Assembly: GCA_964579205.1 (NCBI GenBank)
Contig: CAZOFH010000006.1
Span: 1 to 64,000, forward strand
Source: UBA7867 sp964579205
Lineage (GTDB): Bacteria; Bacillota; Clostridia; Christensenellales; UBA1242
Reading direction: 5' to 3'
DNA: 64,000 bases
Part shown: positions 9,182 to 16,998 of the stretch, piece by piece
How positions within the stretch are numbered: position 1 is the stretch's first letter
How the letters are laid out: each line of letters begins with the position of its first letter
The notes under the pieces: generated by a model
Seen by the model: only the letters and a program-made list of their open reading frames with translations
Told to the model about the DNA's origin: nothing
Database searches by the model: none
Translations under genes and position numbers: made by a program

Positions 9182-10246
9182 TCAGACGGACAGCACCAAA
9201 AAAGTAATATAACTAGCGAGTATCAGCGCGCCTAATAAAATCTGAATGGTGAGAGAATTTTTTACCTTCAGTTTTGAGTTGCGAATAAAGGTAAACACGA
9301 GCAAGAGCACAGCAGAAGCGGTGAGGCAAGCCGCGAGGATTAGGCTAGACAAATCGGTCAAAAATACCGTGCCTGCAAAATAGAAGATATCTGCGATAGC
9401 GATTACGCCAAAGTTGAACAAGCACGAGCCGATGATATTGCCGTAGCCTGCATCAAAATTGCCCAAACGAACGAGCGAGAATGTAGACACAATCTCAGGC
9501 AGGCTAGTAGCGATTCCCAAGAAAAGCGCCCCTGCGAGCCCACGTTGCAAACCGTACATTTCGGCAATAATGTCCACCATAAAGGTCATAGCAATAGACA
9601 CACCCACTAACACTACCGCCAGCAACACAAATCGCAAAACGATGCTCTTGAGCGGTAGCGCCATAGCCTTGTTGGCTGCGGCTGACTCAGTCGCAGCGGG
9701 TTGCTCAGATGATGCAGCCTCTTTTTTGCCCTGCTCTGCCACCTGCTCAACACCCTCTATCCGAGCAGTCTCGCTAGGCTTTTCGCGAGTGAATAGCAGT
9801 GCCACAAAATATAGTACTAGAATAATTGGAGTGAGAATATTGATATTTATCCCCGGAATTACAATTTTCCAGCCGAAAATAGCACAGAGCAAAATCAGTA
9901 CCGAAACGACCAGCGTCGCGGCACAAATCACCACATTGCCGCGCGAAATCGTCTTGCCTGACACACGCTTGCAAAACAAAATCATCAAGAAACCGATAAT
10001 CGCTATATCAAAGACATTTGAACCCAAAATATTGCCCAGCGTCATCTCGGGCTCGCCCATTATTGCAGCCGTGATACTAGTGACCAATTCAGGCAAACTG
10101 GTGACAGCGGCTAGCAGCACTCCGCCCAAAAACGCGCCTGACAATTTGGTCTTTTTGTCCATTGCGTCCACATACTCACCGAGTTTGTTGGAAACATAGA
10201 CGACCAAAGCCAAACTAATCACATACGGAAACCAAATCCACCACAT
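9182..10246 (-). CDS. Sodium/calcium exchanger family membrane protein
   Basis: 354 residues with about ten hydrophobic segments in two halves separated by a charged loop (about 165-205). Each half has an alpha-repeat signature: AVTSLPELVTS with GNILGSNVFD (N-half) and GIATSLPEIVST with GNIIGSCLFN (C-half). These are the ion-binding motifs of the Ca2+:cation antiporter superfamily (YrbG/CaxA type). It probably exports Ca2+ in exchange for Na+ or H+; the exact ion is not decidable. The N-terminus is short and hydrophobic from residue 2. It is a single-gene unit with its own promoter and terminator. Confidence 0.9.
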   Translation of the reverse strand: MWWIWFPYVISLALVVYVSNKLGEYVDAMDKKTKLSGAFLGGVLLAAVTSLPELVTSITAAIMGEPEMTLGNILGSNVFDIAIIGFLMILFCKRVSGKTISRGNVVICAATLVVSVLILLCAIFGWKIVIPGININILTPIILVLYFVALLFTREKPSETARIEGVEQVAEQGKKEAASSEQPAATESAAANKAMALPLKSIVLRFVLLAVVLVGVSIAMTFMVDIIAEMYGLQRGLAGALFLGIATSLPEIVSTFSLVRLGNFDAGYGNIIGSCLFNFGVIAIADIFYFAGTVFLTDLSSLILAACLTASAVLLLVFTFIRNSKLKVKNSLTIQILLGALILASYITFLVLSV

Positions 10247-10272
10247 TTAGTTTATCTCCTTTTATTATAATG

Positions 10273-10302
10273 ATTTTAGCAGATTAAACCGAATTAGTCC
10301 AA
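10273..10302 (-). promoter_or_regulatory. Putative promoter of the cation exchanger gene
   Basis: TTGGAC (10297-10302), 18-base spacer, TAAAAT (10273-10278) on the minus strand, just downstream of the vanW-type gene stop. AAGGAG precedes the ATG. Confidence 0.55.
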
Positions 10303-10306
10303 TAAT

Positions 10307-11680
10307 TTAAGCAAAATTTTGCCAAAAATCAATAATATTTTTGTCTAAAGGAGTAGAAACAGGCGTTTGTGGAGCGGGCTCCACCACTTTCGGTCGCTCG
10401 GCGGCACCATACACCTTGACCCCGCGCACCGCTGGATAAGTAACTCTGCGCAGGAGTTTACGGCTAATCAATTTTTCGCCGTCATAAGTCTCCAAAATCG
10501 CACGCACACGGTAACCATTCTTTGGCTGCGTCTGATACGCGCACTCGTCTCTATACTTTACCAAATCCGCATACTCTCCCGCTGTATCCACGATTATTTC
10601 GTCATCAGCAGGCAAAAGCGTTTTTTCCATTTGAGTAACACGCTTGAGGGTGTAGCCGCTCTTTTGCTTGGCGCCGAACACTCGAAAATGCAACTGATTG
10701 CCCGTCACAAAACTTTGCAAAAACAGGTCGCTATCGGTATTATTCACCCATCGCAAATCAGCACTGCCGAAATTCACCATAGCGTCGAACCCCATATTCA
10801 CATAACTACTTATCAAACTATGGCTATGCACCTCGCGTATATCCACGCCCGCGAGCAGCAACGCATTGTATAGCGTAGTACTGACCTGACAAACACCTCC
10901 ACCAAAGCCCTCTACATATTTTTTGTCGACGATGATTTTTGCAGGCATATAGCCATTTTTCTCCGTCCTACGACCAGTAATTGTATTAAAACTAAATTCC
11001 TCCCCTACAGGCATCTTTAGCCCGTCAAACATTTGCGCCGCGACCTCGATATTATTCTTTCTATTGCTGATATCGCTATTAAAAGAAGTGTAAAAACTGC
11101 CGCGCAAATTCGCATAATGCTCAATGTCGCAAAGGTACACACTAGGCTCGATTTTGTCAGGGCAAATGGTGACCTCGATATTCGAGCACCCCTCCTGCAA
11201 CTGTGTAACGATACTATCCAAAATTTGGTCAAAATTGACCTGCAGCCCAATTTGCTCACTAGCAAAGGAAAAAGGATTGCGCCTATTGCGGGCATCGAAC
11301 TTGTATTCAGCGTCACGACTCGGACGATTGACACGTGCGGAAATATCGCTCAAAATTCCGTCGATGCCGACGAAAGCGTATTGCATAGTCTCGCGGGCGG
11401 AAAAGCCGATTTTGCGGACTTTGTGTAGCAATTCAGCGCGTTGCGAGCAGTCACCCCAACGCCCGAACTTACCCGCAATGGACTGGAAGTAAAAATTGTC
11501 GCTCTGATGCTCTGCGGCAATGTATTGCCACGAGTGATTTTGATAGCAAAAGTGGATACTCTCCAGTTCCCCCAATGCGTTGGGGCGCCGACTCTGATCG
11601 AGCGAGGCAAACAAGCCGACGCACGCTGACAGCAGCACAATACCCAATATAGAGAATGTTATTTGTACAAATTTGCTCAT
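10307..11680 (-). CDS. VanW family protein
   Basis: The ATG at 11680 gives 457 residues and places a signal-anchor at the N-terminus (MSKFVQITFSILGIVLLSAC). The longer in-frame start at 11731 is unlikely because the upstream gene's terminator (11713-11740) overlaps it. The VanW domain runs from about residue 215 to 350, with FSFNTITGRR, GGGVCQVSTTLYNALL and HSHSLISSYV. A peptidoglycan-binding-like region may precede it. Many Clostridia carry such exported proteins; their biochemical role is unknown, although the name comes from a vancomycin-resistance cluster. Shine-Dalgarno support is weak (AGGG close to the ATG). Confidence 0.88.
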   Translation of the reverse strand: MSKFVQITFSILGIVLLSACVGLFASLDQSRRPNALGELESIHFCYQNHSWQYIAAEHQSDNFYFQSIAGKFGRWGDCSQRAELLHKVRKIGFSARETMQYAFVGIDGILSDISARVNRPSRDAEYKFDARNRRNPFSFASEQIGLQVNFDQILDSIVTQLQEGCSNIEVTICPDKIEPSVYLCDIEHYANLRGSFYTSFNSDISNRKNNIEVAAQMFDGLKMPVGEEFSFNTITGRRTEKNGYMPAKIIVDKKYVEGFGGGVCQVSTTLYNALLLAGVDIREVHSHSLISSYVNMGFDAMVNFGSADLRWVNNTDSDLFLQSFVTGNQLHFRVFGAKQKSGYTLKRVTQMEKTLLPADDEIIVDTAGEYADLVKYRDECAYQTQPKNGYRVRAILETYDGEKLISRKLLRRVTYPAVRGVKVYGAAERPKVVEPAPQTPVSTPLDKNIIDFWQNFA

Positions 11681-11712
11681 ATCCCTATTTTGCGTAAAAA
11701 TAACAAAAATAT

Positions 11713-11740
11713 GCAAAAAGCCCCCATCCAAGGGAGGCTT
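11713..11740 (-). terminator. Terminator after the 12539-11793 gene
   Basis: Stem AAGCC-CC / GGG-GGCTT with a short loop, then TTTTTGC on the minus strand. Confidence 0.65.
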
Positions 11741-11792
11741 CGCTATGATTATATTCGCTCGTCACAAACGAACGCGTAATGACAAAATACAA

Positions 11793-12539
11793 TTATGACG
11801 GCACTTTTTCCGCACCAAAATCCAACTGCATCGTACTCTGCACGTACGAAATGCGCTCGCTATGCTGCTCGTGCTCGGCGGCGTTTACCTCTGCCTGAGC
11901 CACCTCGCGAATCTTGGCACGCTCAATCTCTTTGAGCATAATACGCTGCTTGAGACTGACGAGTTTTTCCCTAGACGCAGGAAACAACTCCAACTGTCTC
12001 TTGACAAAATCCGCATCCAAAATATCTTGCGTCAGATATGTGAGCATATTCTCTTGCCTAAACTCTGCCACGCCCTCGGCGACAGTAATCGGCAAATGCT
12101 TGAGCATACTGCCCAAAATAAAATTATTCAATTTACTAAAACTTGTCTCTGTACTGCTCAAAAGTTTTTTACTGACGCAGTCATACCAATTCTTGGCGCA
12201 TTTTTGCAAATCATCTTGGCTCAAAAACGCGTTTTGGAAAGCGGACAAGCAATCTGCCATACTCTCCTCACCTGTCAAATGAGCCTCTGCGCGCTGGCGG
12301 TTAGCCAAAATCGTGGACCGCATCTCCATAGAGCGGATGCCCTCTACCACCATAAATTCGCTATTCTTAAAATCGCAATCAGGCGCATACACCTCGCTCG
12401 AATTACGAGGTCGCATTACCGAGACGCGATTGCCATACATACCTTTGCCCGAAATAAATTTGTCTAGTCTATACCCCAAAGTAGTCAAATAAGCCAAAAA
12501 ATCCATCGATTGTGCGTTCTTAAAAACTTTTTCTATCAT
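11793..12539 (-). CDS. Hypothetical protein, helical
   Basis: 248 residues, no recognised family. It lacks a signal peptide and membrane segments. The C-terminal third (about 175-235) is rich in Lys, Glu, Arg and Ala (LKQRIMLKEIERAKIREVAQ) and could form a coiled coil. Its start at 12539 has GGAGGG upstream, 25 bp after the HicB-like gene, so the two are probably cotranscribed and end at the terminator near 11725. Function cannot be inferred from context. Confidence 0.75.
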   Translation of the reverse strand: MIEKVFKNAQSMDFLAYLTTLGYRLDKFISGKGMYGNRVSVMRPRNSSEVYAPDCDFKNSEFMVVEGIRSMEMRSTILANRQRAEAHLTGEESMADCLSAFQNAFLSQDDLQKCAKNWYDCVSKKLLSSTETSFSKLNNFILGSMLKHLPITVAEGVAEFRQENMLTYLTQDILDADFVKRQLELFPASREKLVSLKQRIMLKEIERAKIREVAQAEVNAAEHEQHSERISYVQSTMQLDFGAEKVPS

Positions 12540-12564
12540 ATTGCCCTCCTATGAAACAAAAAAT

Positions 12565-12864
12565 CTAAACATCCAAGGTAAACGGCGCCGTAGGCGCACC
12601 CTGCCCATCGTCTATCGAACTATCGACTAGTAGCACTATATTACCTTTTTCTGTTACGACATCGATATACCTCGTAGCCTTGTCCATCTCGCCATTATAT
12701 TGCATTGCGCAACGGCAATAGACATCGAGGTACTCTTTTGCTCGCAAGAAAGCATCCTCTACGGAGGCTCCCTCCGTGCAAATATTCAAGTCGTGAAAAA
12801 TAATCGTGTAGCCTTTGCCTTCATTATCTCGGTACAAAACCGCAGGAAATACAAACTGTTGCAT
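12565..12864 (-). CDS. HicB-like (UPF0150) small protein
   Basis: 99 residues. The N-terminal half, FPAVLYRDNEGKGYTIIFHD through GASVEDAFLRAKEYLDVY, fits the partial RNase-H-like fold of HicB antitoxins. No HicA toxin gene (about 60 residues, double-stranded-RNA-binding fold) lies beside it, and there is no obvious C-terminal DNA-binding domain. It is therefore more likely an orphan HicB-fold protein than an active toxin-antitoxin member. It starts a two-gene operon with the helical hypothetical protein. Confidence 0.7.
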   Translation of the reverse strand: MQQFVFPAVLYRDNEGKGYTIIFHDLNICTEGASVEDAFLRAKEYLDVYCRCAMQYNGEMDKATRYIDVVTEKGNIVLLVDSSIDDGQGAPTAPFTLDV

Positions 12865-12893
12865 AATTCTAACCCTCTTATTTTTTCTGTATC

Positions 12894-12922
12894 ATTATAT
12901 CATACTATTGGATTTTTGTAAA
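12894..12922 (-). promoter_or_regulatory. Promoter of the HicB-like operon
   Basis: TTTACA (12917-12922), 17-base spacer, TATAAT (12894-12899), minus strand, 30 bases before the start codon. Confidence 0.75.
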
Positions 12923-12937
12923 ATGTTTTTGGCAATA

Positions 12938-13297
12938 TTAAGCAAAATACACCCAAGTATTCATCACACACATAATCGCATTCAGCAGCACAAAAAACAA
13001 ACTCCAAACTAGTATAAAATTCGCCAAAAGATTGGTCTTGTGACGACGCTTTGCGATTTGGCGCACTTTGCTAGCATATACCATCGCCACGACGCCCGCG
13101 CCCATCCCTAGAGCCAGCACGATATCGAGCCAAACGACCGAGCCAATCGGGATAAAGCAAAACAGCATAATGGCAATAATACTAAGAACAACTGTAGCGA
13201 TATTTATCCACAGCGCAATCTTGCTATATGTCTCTATGAATGCTTCATCCTTTAATTCTACCGCACTTTTTTGGTCTAAATAATCAAAATACCCCAT
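12938..13297 (-). CDS. Small membrane protein
   Basis: 119 residues with three to four hydrophobic segments (about 26-50, 52-75 and 88-115) and a basic loop KVRQIAKRRHK between the second and the last, which suggests that loop is cytoplasmic. No family recognised. GGAGG lies before the ATG and it has its own promoter. Its stop codon at 12938 lies very near the HicB operon promoter. Confidence 0.75.
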   Translation of the reverse strand: MGYFDYLDQKSAVELKDEAFIETYSKIALWINIATVVLSIIAIMLFCFIPIGSVVWLDIVLALGMGAGVVAMVYASKVRQIAKRRHKTNLLANFILVWSLFFVLLNAIMCVMNTWVYFA

Positions 13298-13317
13298 TTT
13301 TCCTCCGTTACAGTTCT

Positions 13318-13346
13318 ATTATAATAAAAAAAACGAATTATCGCAA
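13318..13346 (-). promoter_or_regulatory. Promoter of the small membrane protein gene
   Basis: TTGCGA (13341-13346), 17-base spacer, TATAAT (13318-13323) on the minus strand. Confidence 0.65.
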
Positions 13347-13489
13347 ACGATTTGTATAATTTTGTGCAATTTTTATGATTTTAATTCGAGCGCGCCCCCT
13401 GCACCAAAAGGACAAATTTTTCATAGAATGACTATGACCCCGAGATTACATAGCCAAATCGGTTATGAAATCCAAAGGAGGACACAAAA

Positions 13490-13798
13490 ATGTGTTGTTT
13501 TTGTAACAAGACTAACAACTATTCTACCCAATACGCCGACTGCTATTCTCGCTCTGCCATCCAAAATGGCTGCGTAAAAAAGATACCCCTTACCAATACT
13601 TGCGGATGTTATCTACAAAACGGCTGGGGAAAAGAATGCGGCTGCTCTCACTCGGGGTCGAGCAAAAAGTGTGCGTGTGAATGCAGGTGCGGCTGCGGGT
13701 GCACCCCACCTATACCACCAAAACGCCCACCTTGCCCATACGACAAGTCGGATAGTTGTATCAAGATAAAATTGGAAGGCATTATTAGATTTTGCTAA
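13490..13798 (+). CDS. Cysteine-rich small protein
   Basis: 102 residues with 18 cysteines, starting MCCFC. The densest part is KKCACECRCGCGC (about 59-71) followed by a proline stretch PPIPPKRPPCP. AGGAGG sits 9 bases before the ATG and a strong bidirectional terminator follows the stop. There is no signal peptide. Possible roles are a spore-coat/exosporium protein cross-linked by disulphides or a metallothionein-like metal binder; neither is proven. About 30 bases upstream, AC-N16-CATA (near 13428-13456) vaguely resembles a late-sporulation sigma-factor promoter. The coding strand is opposite to all neighbours. Confidence 0.75.
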   Translation: MCCFCNKTNNYSTQYADCYSRSAIQNGCVKKIPLTNTCGCYLQNGWGKECGCSHSGSSKKCACECRCGCGCTPPIPPKRPPCPYDKSDSCIKIKLEGIIRFC

Positions 13799-13800
13799 CA

Positions 13801-13842
13801 AAAAAGTCAAACCGAGACGGTATCGTCTCGGTTTGACTTTTT
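13801..13842. terminator. Bidirectional terminator
   Basis: Perfect inverted repeat: AAAAAGTCAAACCGAGACG and its complement around a GTAT loop, with A runs on one side and T runs on the other. It serves the Cys-rich gene (plus) and rplS (minus), which converge here. Confidence 0.92.
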
Positions 13843-13910
13843 AAGTACAATAAAAGAAATCAATCATTAATATTGGGATACCCCAAAACACTCGAGCACT
13901 AATCCAAAAA

Positions 13911-14252
13911 CTAGATAGCCTCTTTTACCTTAGCGCGCTTACCGCTAAGTTTGCGAACATAATACAATTTAGCACGGCGAACTTTACCTCTGCGTACCAC
14001 CTCTACACGGTCGATACGAGGAGAGTGAACAGGGAATGTCCTCTCTACACCTACGCCAAAACTGATACGACGCACGGTAAATGTCTCACGAATGCTACCA
14101 TTCTTACGAGCGATAACTACACCCTCGTAAGCCTGAATGCGCTCTTTGTCACCCTCGACAACCTTGACATACACTCTAACGGTGTCACCAATGTTGAAGT
14201 CTGCAACTTTTTCTTTCAAGCCCTCTTTTTCCAAAGTAGCAATAATGTTCAT
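13911..14252 (-). CDS. rplS: 50S ribosomal protein L19
   Basis: 113 residues, the usual length. Conserved segments FNIGDTVRVYVKVVEG, GVGVERTFPVHSP and RGKVRRAKLYY are present. L19 sits at the 30S-50S interface. Start supported by AAGGAGG. In most Bacillota rplS follows trmD and precedes rbgA. Here it is downstream of yraN as a separate unit with its own promoter and structured leader. Confidence 0.97.
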   Translation of the reverse strand: MNIIATLEKEGLKEKVADFNIGDTVRVYVKVVEGDKERIQAYEGVVIARKNGSIRETFTVRRISFGVGVERTFPVHSPRIDRVEVVRRGKVRRAKLYYVRKLSGKRAKVKEAI

Positions 14253-14277
14253 GACTTAATACCTCCTTAAAAGATTA

Positions 14278-14324
14278 CCCGAATGTTCATAAATTGGTAC
14301 CAGCCCAACAGAGGACCATCCGAA
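14278..14324 (-). ncRNA. L19-type ribosomal protein leader
   Basis: Between the rplS promoter and its RBS the transcript can form an outer 8-bp stem, UUCGGAUG (14317-14324) with CAUUCGGG (14278-14285), including G-U pairs. It encloses a smaller imperfect helix around GGUCC and GGUACC. Position and sequence (AAGUGGCUUCGG then GAACAUUCGGG) resemble the L19 leader known from Bacillota. The family match is from memory and was not computed. In that family L19 probably binds the leader to repress its own synthesis. Confidence 0.6.
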
Positions 14325-14336
14325 GCCACTTGTGTT

Positions 14337-14365
14337 AGTTTATCACATATTTTTGTTTTTTGCAA
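14337..14365 (-). promoter_or_regulatory. rplS promoter
   Basis: TTGCAA (14360-14365), 17-base spacer, TAAACT (14337-14342), minus strand. Predicted start is just upstream of the leader structure. Confidence 0.65.
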
Positions 14366-14409
14366 TACATTTTTATCAAATTTTTTGAGAAATTTTTAAA
14401 TTTTAACGC

Positions 14410-14754
14410 TTACCAGCCGAAAGCCTCTGTGATGAGTGTCACCTCATCGCCCAAAATCTGCACTACATCAAACCTAATCGGCATATCGAGGAGCCCTTTT
14501 ACCTTTTGATAATACTGTGCGAGGAGCAGGAGTTTGCGCTGTTTTTGCTCATCGACTGCCTCAGCAGGCAAGCCGTATTTGTTGCTCGCGCGAGTCTTTA
14601 CCTCGATAAACACTAGATATGCGCCCTGCCTAGCGATAATGTCTACCTCCCCCAATTTACAGCGATAATTCTGCTCGATGACCTTGTATTTTTGTTTTTT
14701 GAGGAATTTGACCGCCTCTCTCTCGCCCCAAATTCCTAGTTCAAAATTACTCAC
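14410..14754 (-). CDS. yraN: YraN family (UPF0102) putative endonuclease
   Basis: 114 residues with a restriction-endonuclease-like core: GEREAVKFLKKQKYKV, then GEVDIIARQ and YLVFIEVKTR, giving the D-x(n)-E-V-K arrangement. YraN proteins are widespread and their substrate is uncertain; Holliday-junction-resolvase-like folds are proposed. The start overlaps the end of rbgA by 8 bases, so translation is probably coupled. Confidence 0.92.
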   Translation of the reverse strand: MSNFELGIWGEREAVKFLKKQKYKVIEQNYRCKLGEVDIIARQGAYLVFIEVKTRASNKYGLPAEAVDEQKQRKLLLLAQYYQKVKGLLDMPIRFDVVQILGDEVTLITEAFGW

Positions 14755-15607
14755 CTACTCTCTCCCTCGGCTCATCTAGCGTGATGGCGCCTAGTCTACC
14801 CTTGCGAAAATCATCCAAAATAGCCTTTGCGCCGCGCTCCCAATCCAGTTCGCCGCCACGCAAAATAAATTTCCGCTGCTCACACACCTCGCCCAAGTAT
14901 TCTACAGGCTGCTTTTCCTCGTCAAAAGTGAGGCTATATCTATTCAAAAACTGCTCACGATAACTACCCAGCATCTTAATAATAAAATCTAGGCTCAACT
15001 CGCTCACATCCAAAATATCCTCTCGGATTGCGTTGATATACGCGAGATTGTGCGCGACTTCGTCATCGAGGAATGCTGGCCACAAGGTACCCGGGGTATC
15101 CAAGAGTTCGATATTGCCAGCGATTTTGACCCATTGCGTACTGCGGGTGACGCTAGGCTTGTCCCCTGTGATCGCCTTGTATTTGCCACAGAGGTTGTTT
15201 ATCAAGGTGCTTTTGCCGCAATTTGGCACCCCGATAACCATTGCTCTCAATGGCATAGTGATGCCTTTTTGCTGATTGCGCTCGATTTTGGGAGCCAAGA
15301 GTTTTTCCATAGCGGCGACAATAGATTTGCTCGCATTGGTGAGAGTGGAATTCTGCATAACCACCGCTCTATTCTCGCCCAAAAAGTACTTTTGCCACTC
15401 GCGAGTCTTGGTCTCGTCGGCGAGGTCGATTTTGTTTAGCACAAAGATAATCGGCTTGTTCCCGACGATTTCGGGAAACTGCGGATTGAGGCAACTGTAT
15501 GGCGCGCGCGCGTCCAATACATATATTACCAAGTCCACCAGTTTGATATTCTGCTCCATTTGACGAATAGCCTTGGTCATATGCCCTGGGTACCACTGAA
15601 TTTTCAT
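14747..15607 (-). CDS. rbgA: Ribosome biogenesis GTPase RbgA (YlqF)
   Basis: 286 residues. It is a circularly permuted GTPase: G4 NKID (58-61) comes before G1 GVPNCGKST (126-134) and G3 DTPG (170-173). The N-terminus MKIQWYPGHMTKAIRQM is diagnostic. It assists late 50S assembly. It is the conserved downstream partner of trmD/rplS in Bacillota, but here the four-paralog array lies between it and trmD. The 21-bp gap from the preceding gene suggests one transcript. Confidence 0.96.
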   Translation of the reverse strand: MKIQWYPGHMTKAIRQMEQNIKLVDLVIYVLDARAPYSCLNPQFPEIVGNKPIIFVLNKIDLADETKTREWQKYFLGENRAVVMQNSTLTNASKSIVAAMEKLLAPKIERNQQKGITMPLRAMVIGVPNCGKSTLINNLCGKYKAITGDKPSVTRSTQWVKIAGNIELLDTPGTLWPAFLDDEVAHNLAYINAIREDILDVSELSLDFIIKMLGSYREQFLNRYSLTFDEEKQPVEYLGEVCEQRKFILRGGELDWERGAKAILDDFRKGRLGAITLDEPRERVGE

Positions 15608-15628
15608 TTGTTGCTCCTTTTGTATTAA

Positions 15629-16804
15629 TTAATTGGCGCCTCTTTCGGCAGATTGCGCACTCTCTTTCGCTATGCCGCGGTCGCCAGCATAATCATCTAT
15701 GATATGCTGAAAAATCGGCGCAAAATCAACCTCTGTAAGAGGTGTAATTTGGCAACTGCCGGCAGTGTCATTTAGGTTGGAGAGTTGCGGTAGACAATAC
15801 AACATATTCTGCGACTGAAAAATCTCGGCGTCTAGCACTGTACCGCTCGCCTCCATTACATCAACAACGGGGGCAAGAGCCGCCTCTTTCTCCTTGCGTG
15901 ACGCAAAGTATTTTTTGCCCCAAGTACTACCCCACTGCTGCAAAACATCTTGATTTGCCTCTACCAATTCAGCAAACTTTTGTAGATCCTGCTGTTCCTT
16001 TTCGATTTCGCGCAACTTGACACCGATAGTCTTGGTCACATATTGGCACACACCAGCCTCATCATCTGCGTGACGCTGGCGCATTTGATTGAATGTCGCC
16101 ATCACCGACACAATCGGGTCAGCACTGCTGACGAGCAGACCTTTGCGCAGCCCTGAGTAATCTGGATGCGTTTTGCGAAATTCTTTTAGCCCTTGAATAG
16201 AAAAACTACCGTCTGAATTGGTCACCTGAGCGACAAAATCAGAAAACTGCTGATGCTTGACCGTTTTGTCAACATATGCATAATAGTTGTCAAACAAAAA
16301 GGCAAAAGCCTCAGAATAGATCTCCTTGGTAAGACGCTGGATATACTTTTTGCTTTCCTTTTTTATCTCGGCTACAGCGACTTTTCTATCCTCGACTGAC
16401 ATTTGGCTATATTGCCCGAATAGGCTAATCTTGTACTGGATGTACCTGCGCAAAAACTCCTCTCTGTCGTCAAAGTTTAGCAATAGCATTATCTTGGTAT
16501 ACTCAGCGCTGCACTTTGCAAAACTTGCCTCATTCTTTTCGTCTAGCCCTTCCCAAAGAGATTTGCCATACTGCTTTACCCCGCCTTGCGATGGCATATG
16601 ATGCACAATTTCAAAGTCGTTGGCATAGCCTAGCACCCCACTCTGTTTGCCATTGGCAATCCTTAGGTACAATCTGCGGTCGCGACCTGATAGTGCGCCA
16701 GCCACACCAAAAACGTCGCGATAACGCGAATTCCTCATCGCATACCCCAACACGCGGTGCATATAGTTTGGATGATCCAACAATGTCTCTACTGTAATTT
16801 TCAT
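15629..16804 (-). CDS. Paralog 1 of an unrecognised tandem family (long form)
   Basis: 391 residues, no known domain recognised. Family motifs in order: HPNYMHRVLGYAMRN near the N-terminus, LGYANDFE (about 58-65), CSAEYTKIMLLLNF (about 100), QYKI, EIYSEAFAFLF, NQDVLQQW and YCLPQLSNLND near the C-terminus, then a D-F-A-P-I-F motif. It has the central segment of about 85 residues that paralogs 2 and 3 lack. It is the most divergent of the four. No signal peptide or TM; probably cytoplasmic. It is the last of the array, 21 bp before rbgA. Start supported by GAAGGGG. Confidence 0.8.
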   Translation of the reverse strand: MKITVETLLDHPNYMHRVLGYAMRNSRYRDVFGVAGALSGRDRRLYLRIANGKQSGVLGYANDFEIVHHMPSQGGVKQYGKSLWEGLDEKNEASFAKCSAEYTKIMLLLNFDDREEFLRRYIQYKISLFGQYSQMSVEDRKVAVAEIKKESKKYIQRLTKEIYSEAFAFLFDNYYAYVDKTVKHQQFSDFVAQVTNSDGSFSIQGLKEFRKTHPDYSGLRKGLLVSSADPIVSVMATFNQMRQRHADDEAGVCQYVTKTIGVKLREIEKEQQDLQKFAELVEANQDVLQQWGSTWGKKYFASRKEKEAALAPVVDVMEASGTVLDAEIFQSQNMLYCLPQLSNLNDTAGSCQITPLTEVDFAPIFQHIIDDYAGDRGIAKESAQSAERGAN

Positions 16805-16998
16805 AACTTTTTCCCCTTCATTATTTTTATAACTCTTGCGATACTATTCTCTAGTCTTGATTGTATAATTTTGCCCTAGCGCCCGCCCTACCCAATCGGG
16901 CTACAAACTACCCGCACTCTATCTTGGGTAACAGGCAAATCTCATACTCAGATTACTCTCACCCAGCGCATAGCCTCATTTAGTGACACACGAGGACA

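Noticed and set aside
9459..10199. Plus-strand frame of 246 codons opposite the cation exchanger
   Set aside because: Shadow of the real gene, low-complexity Ser/Thr text, no RBS.
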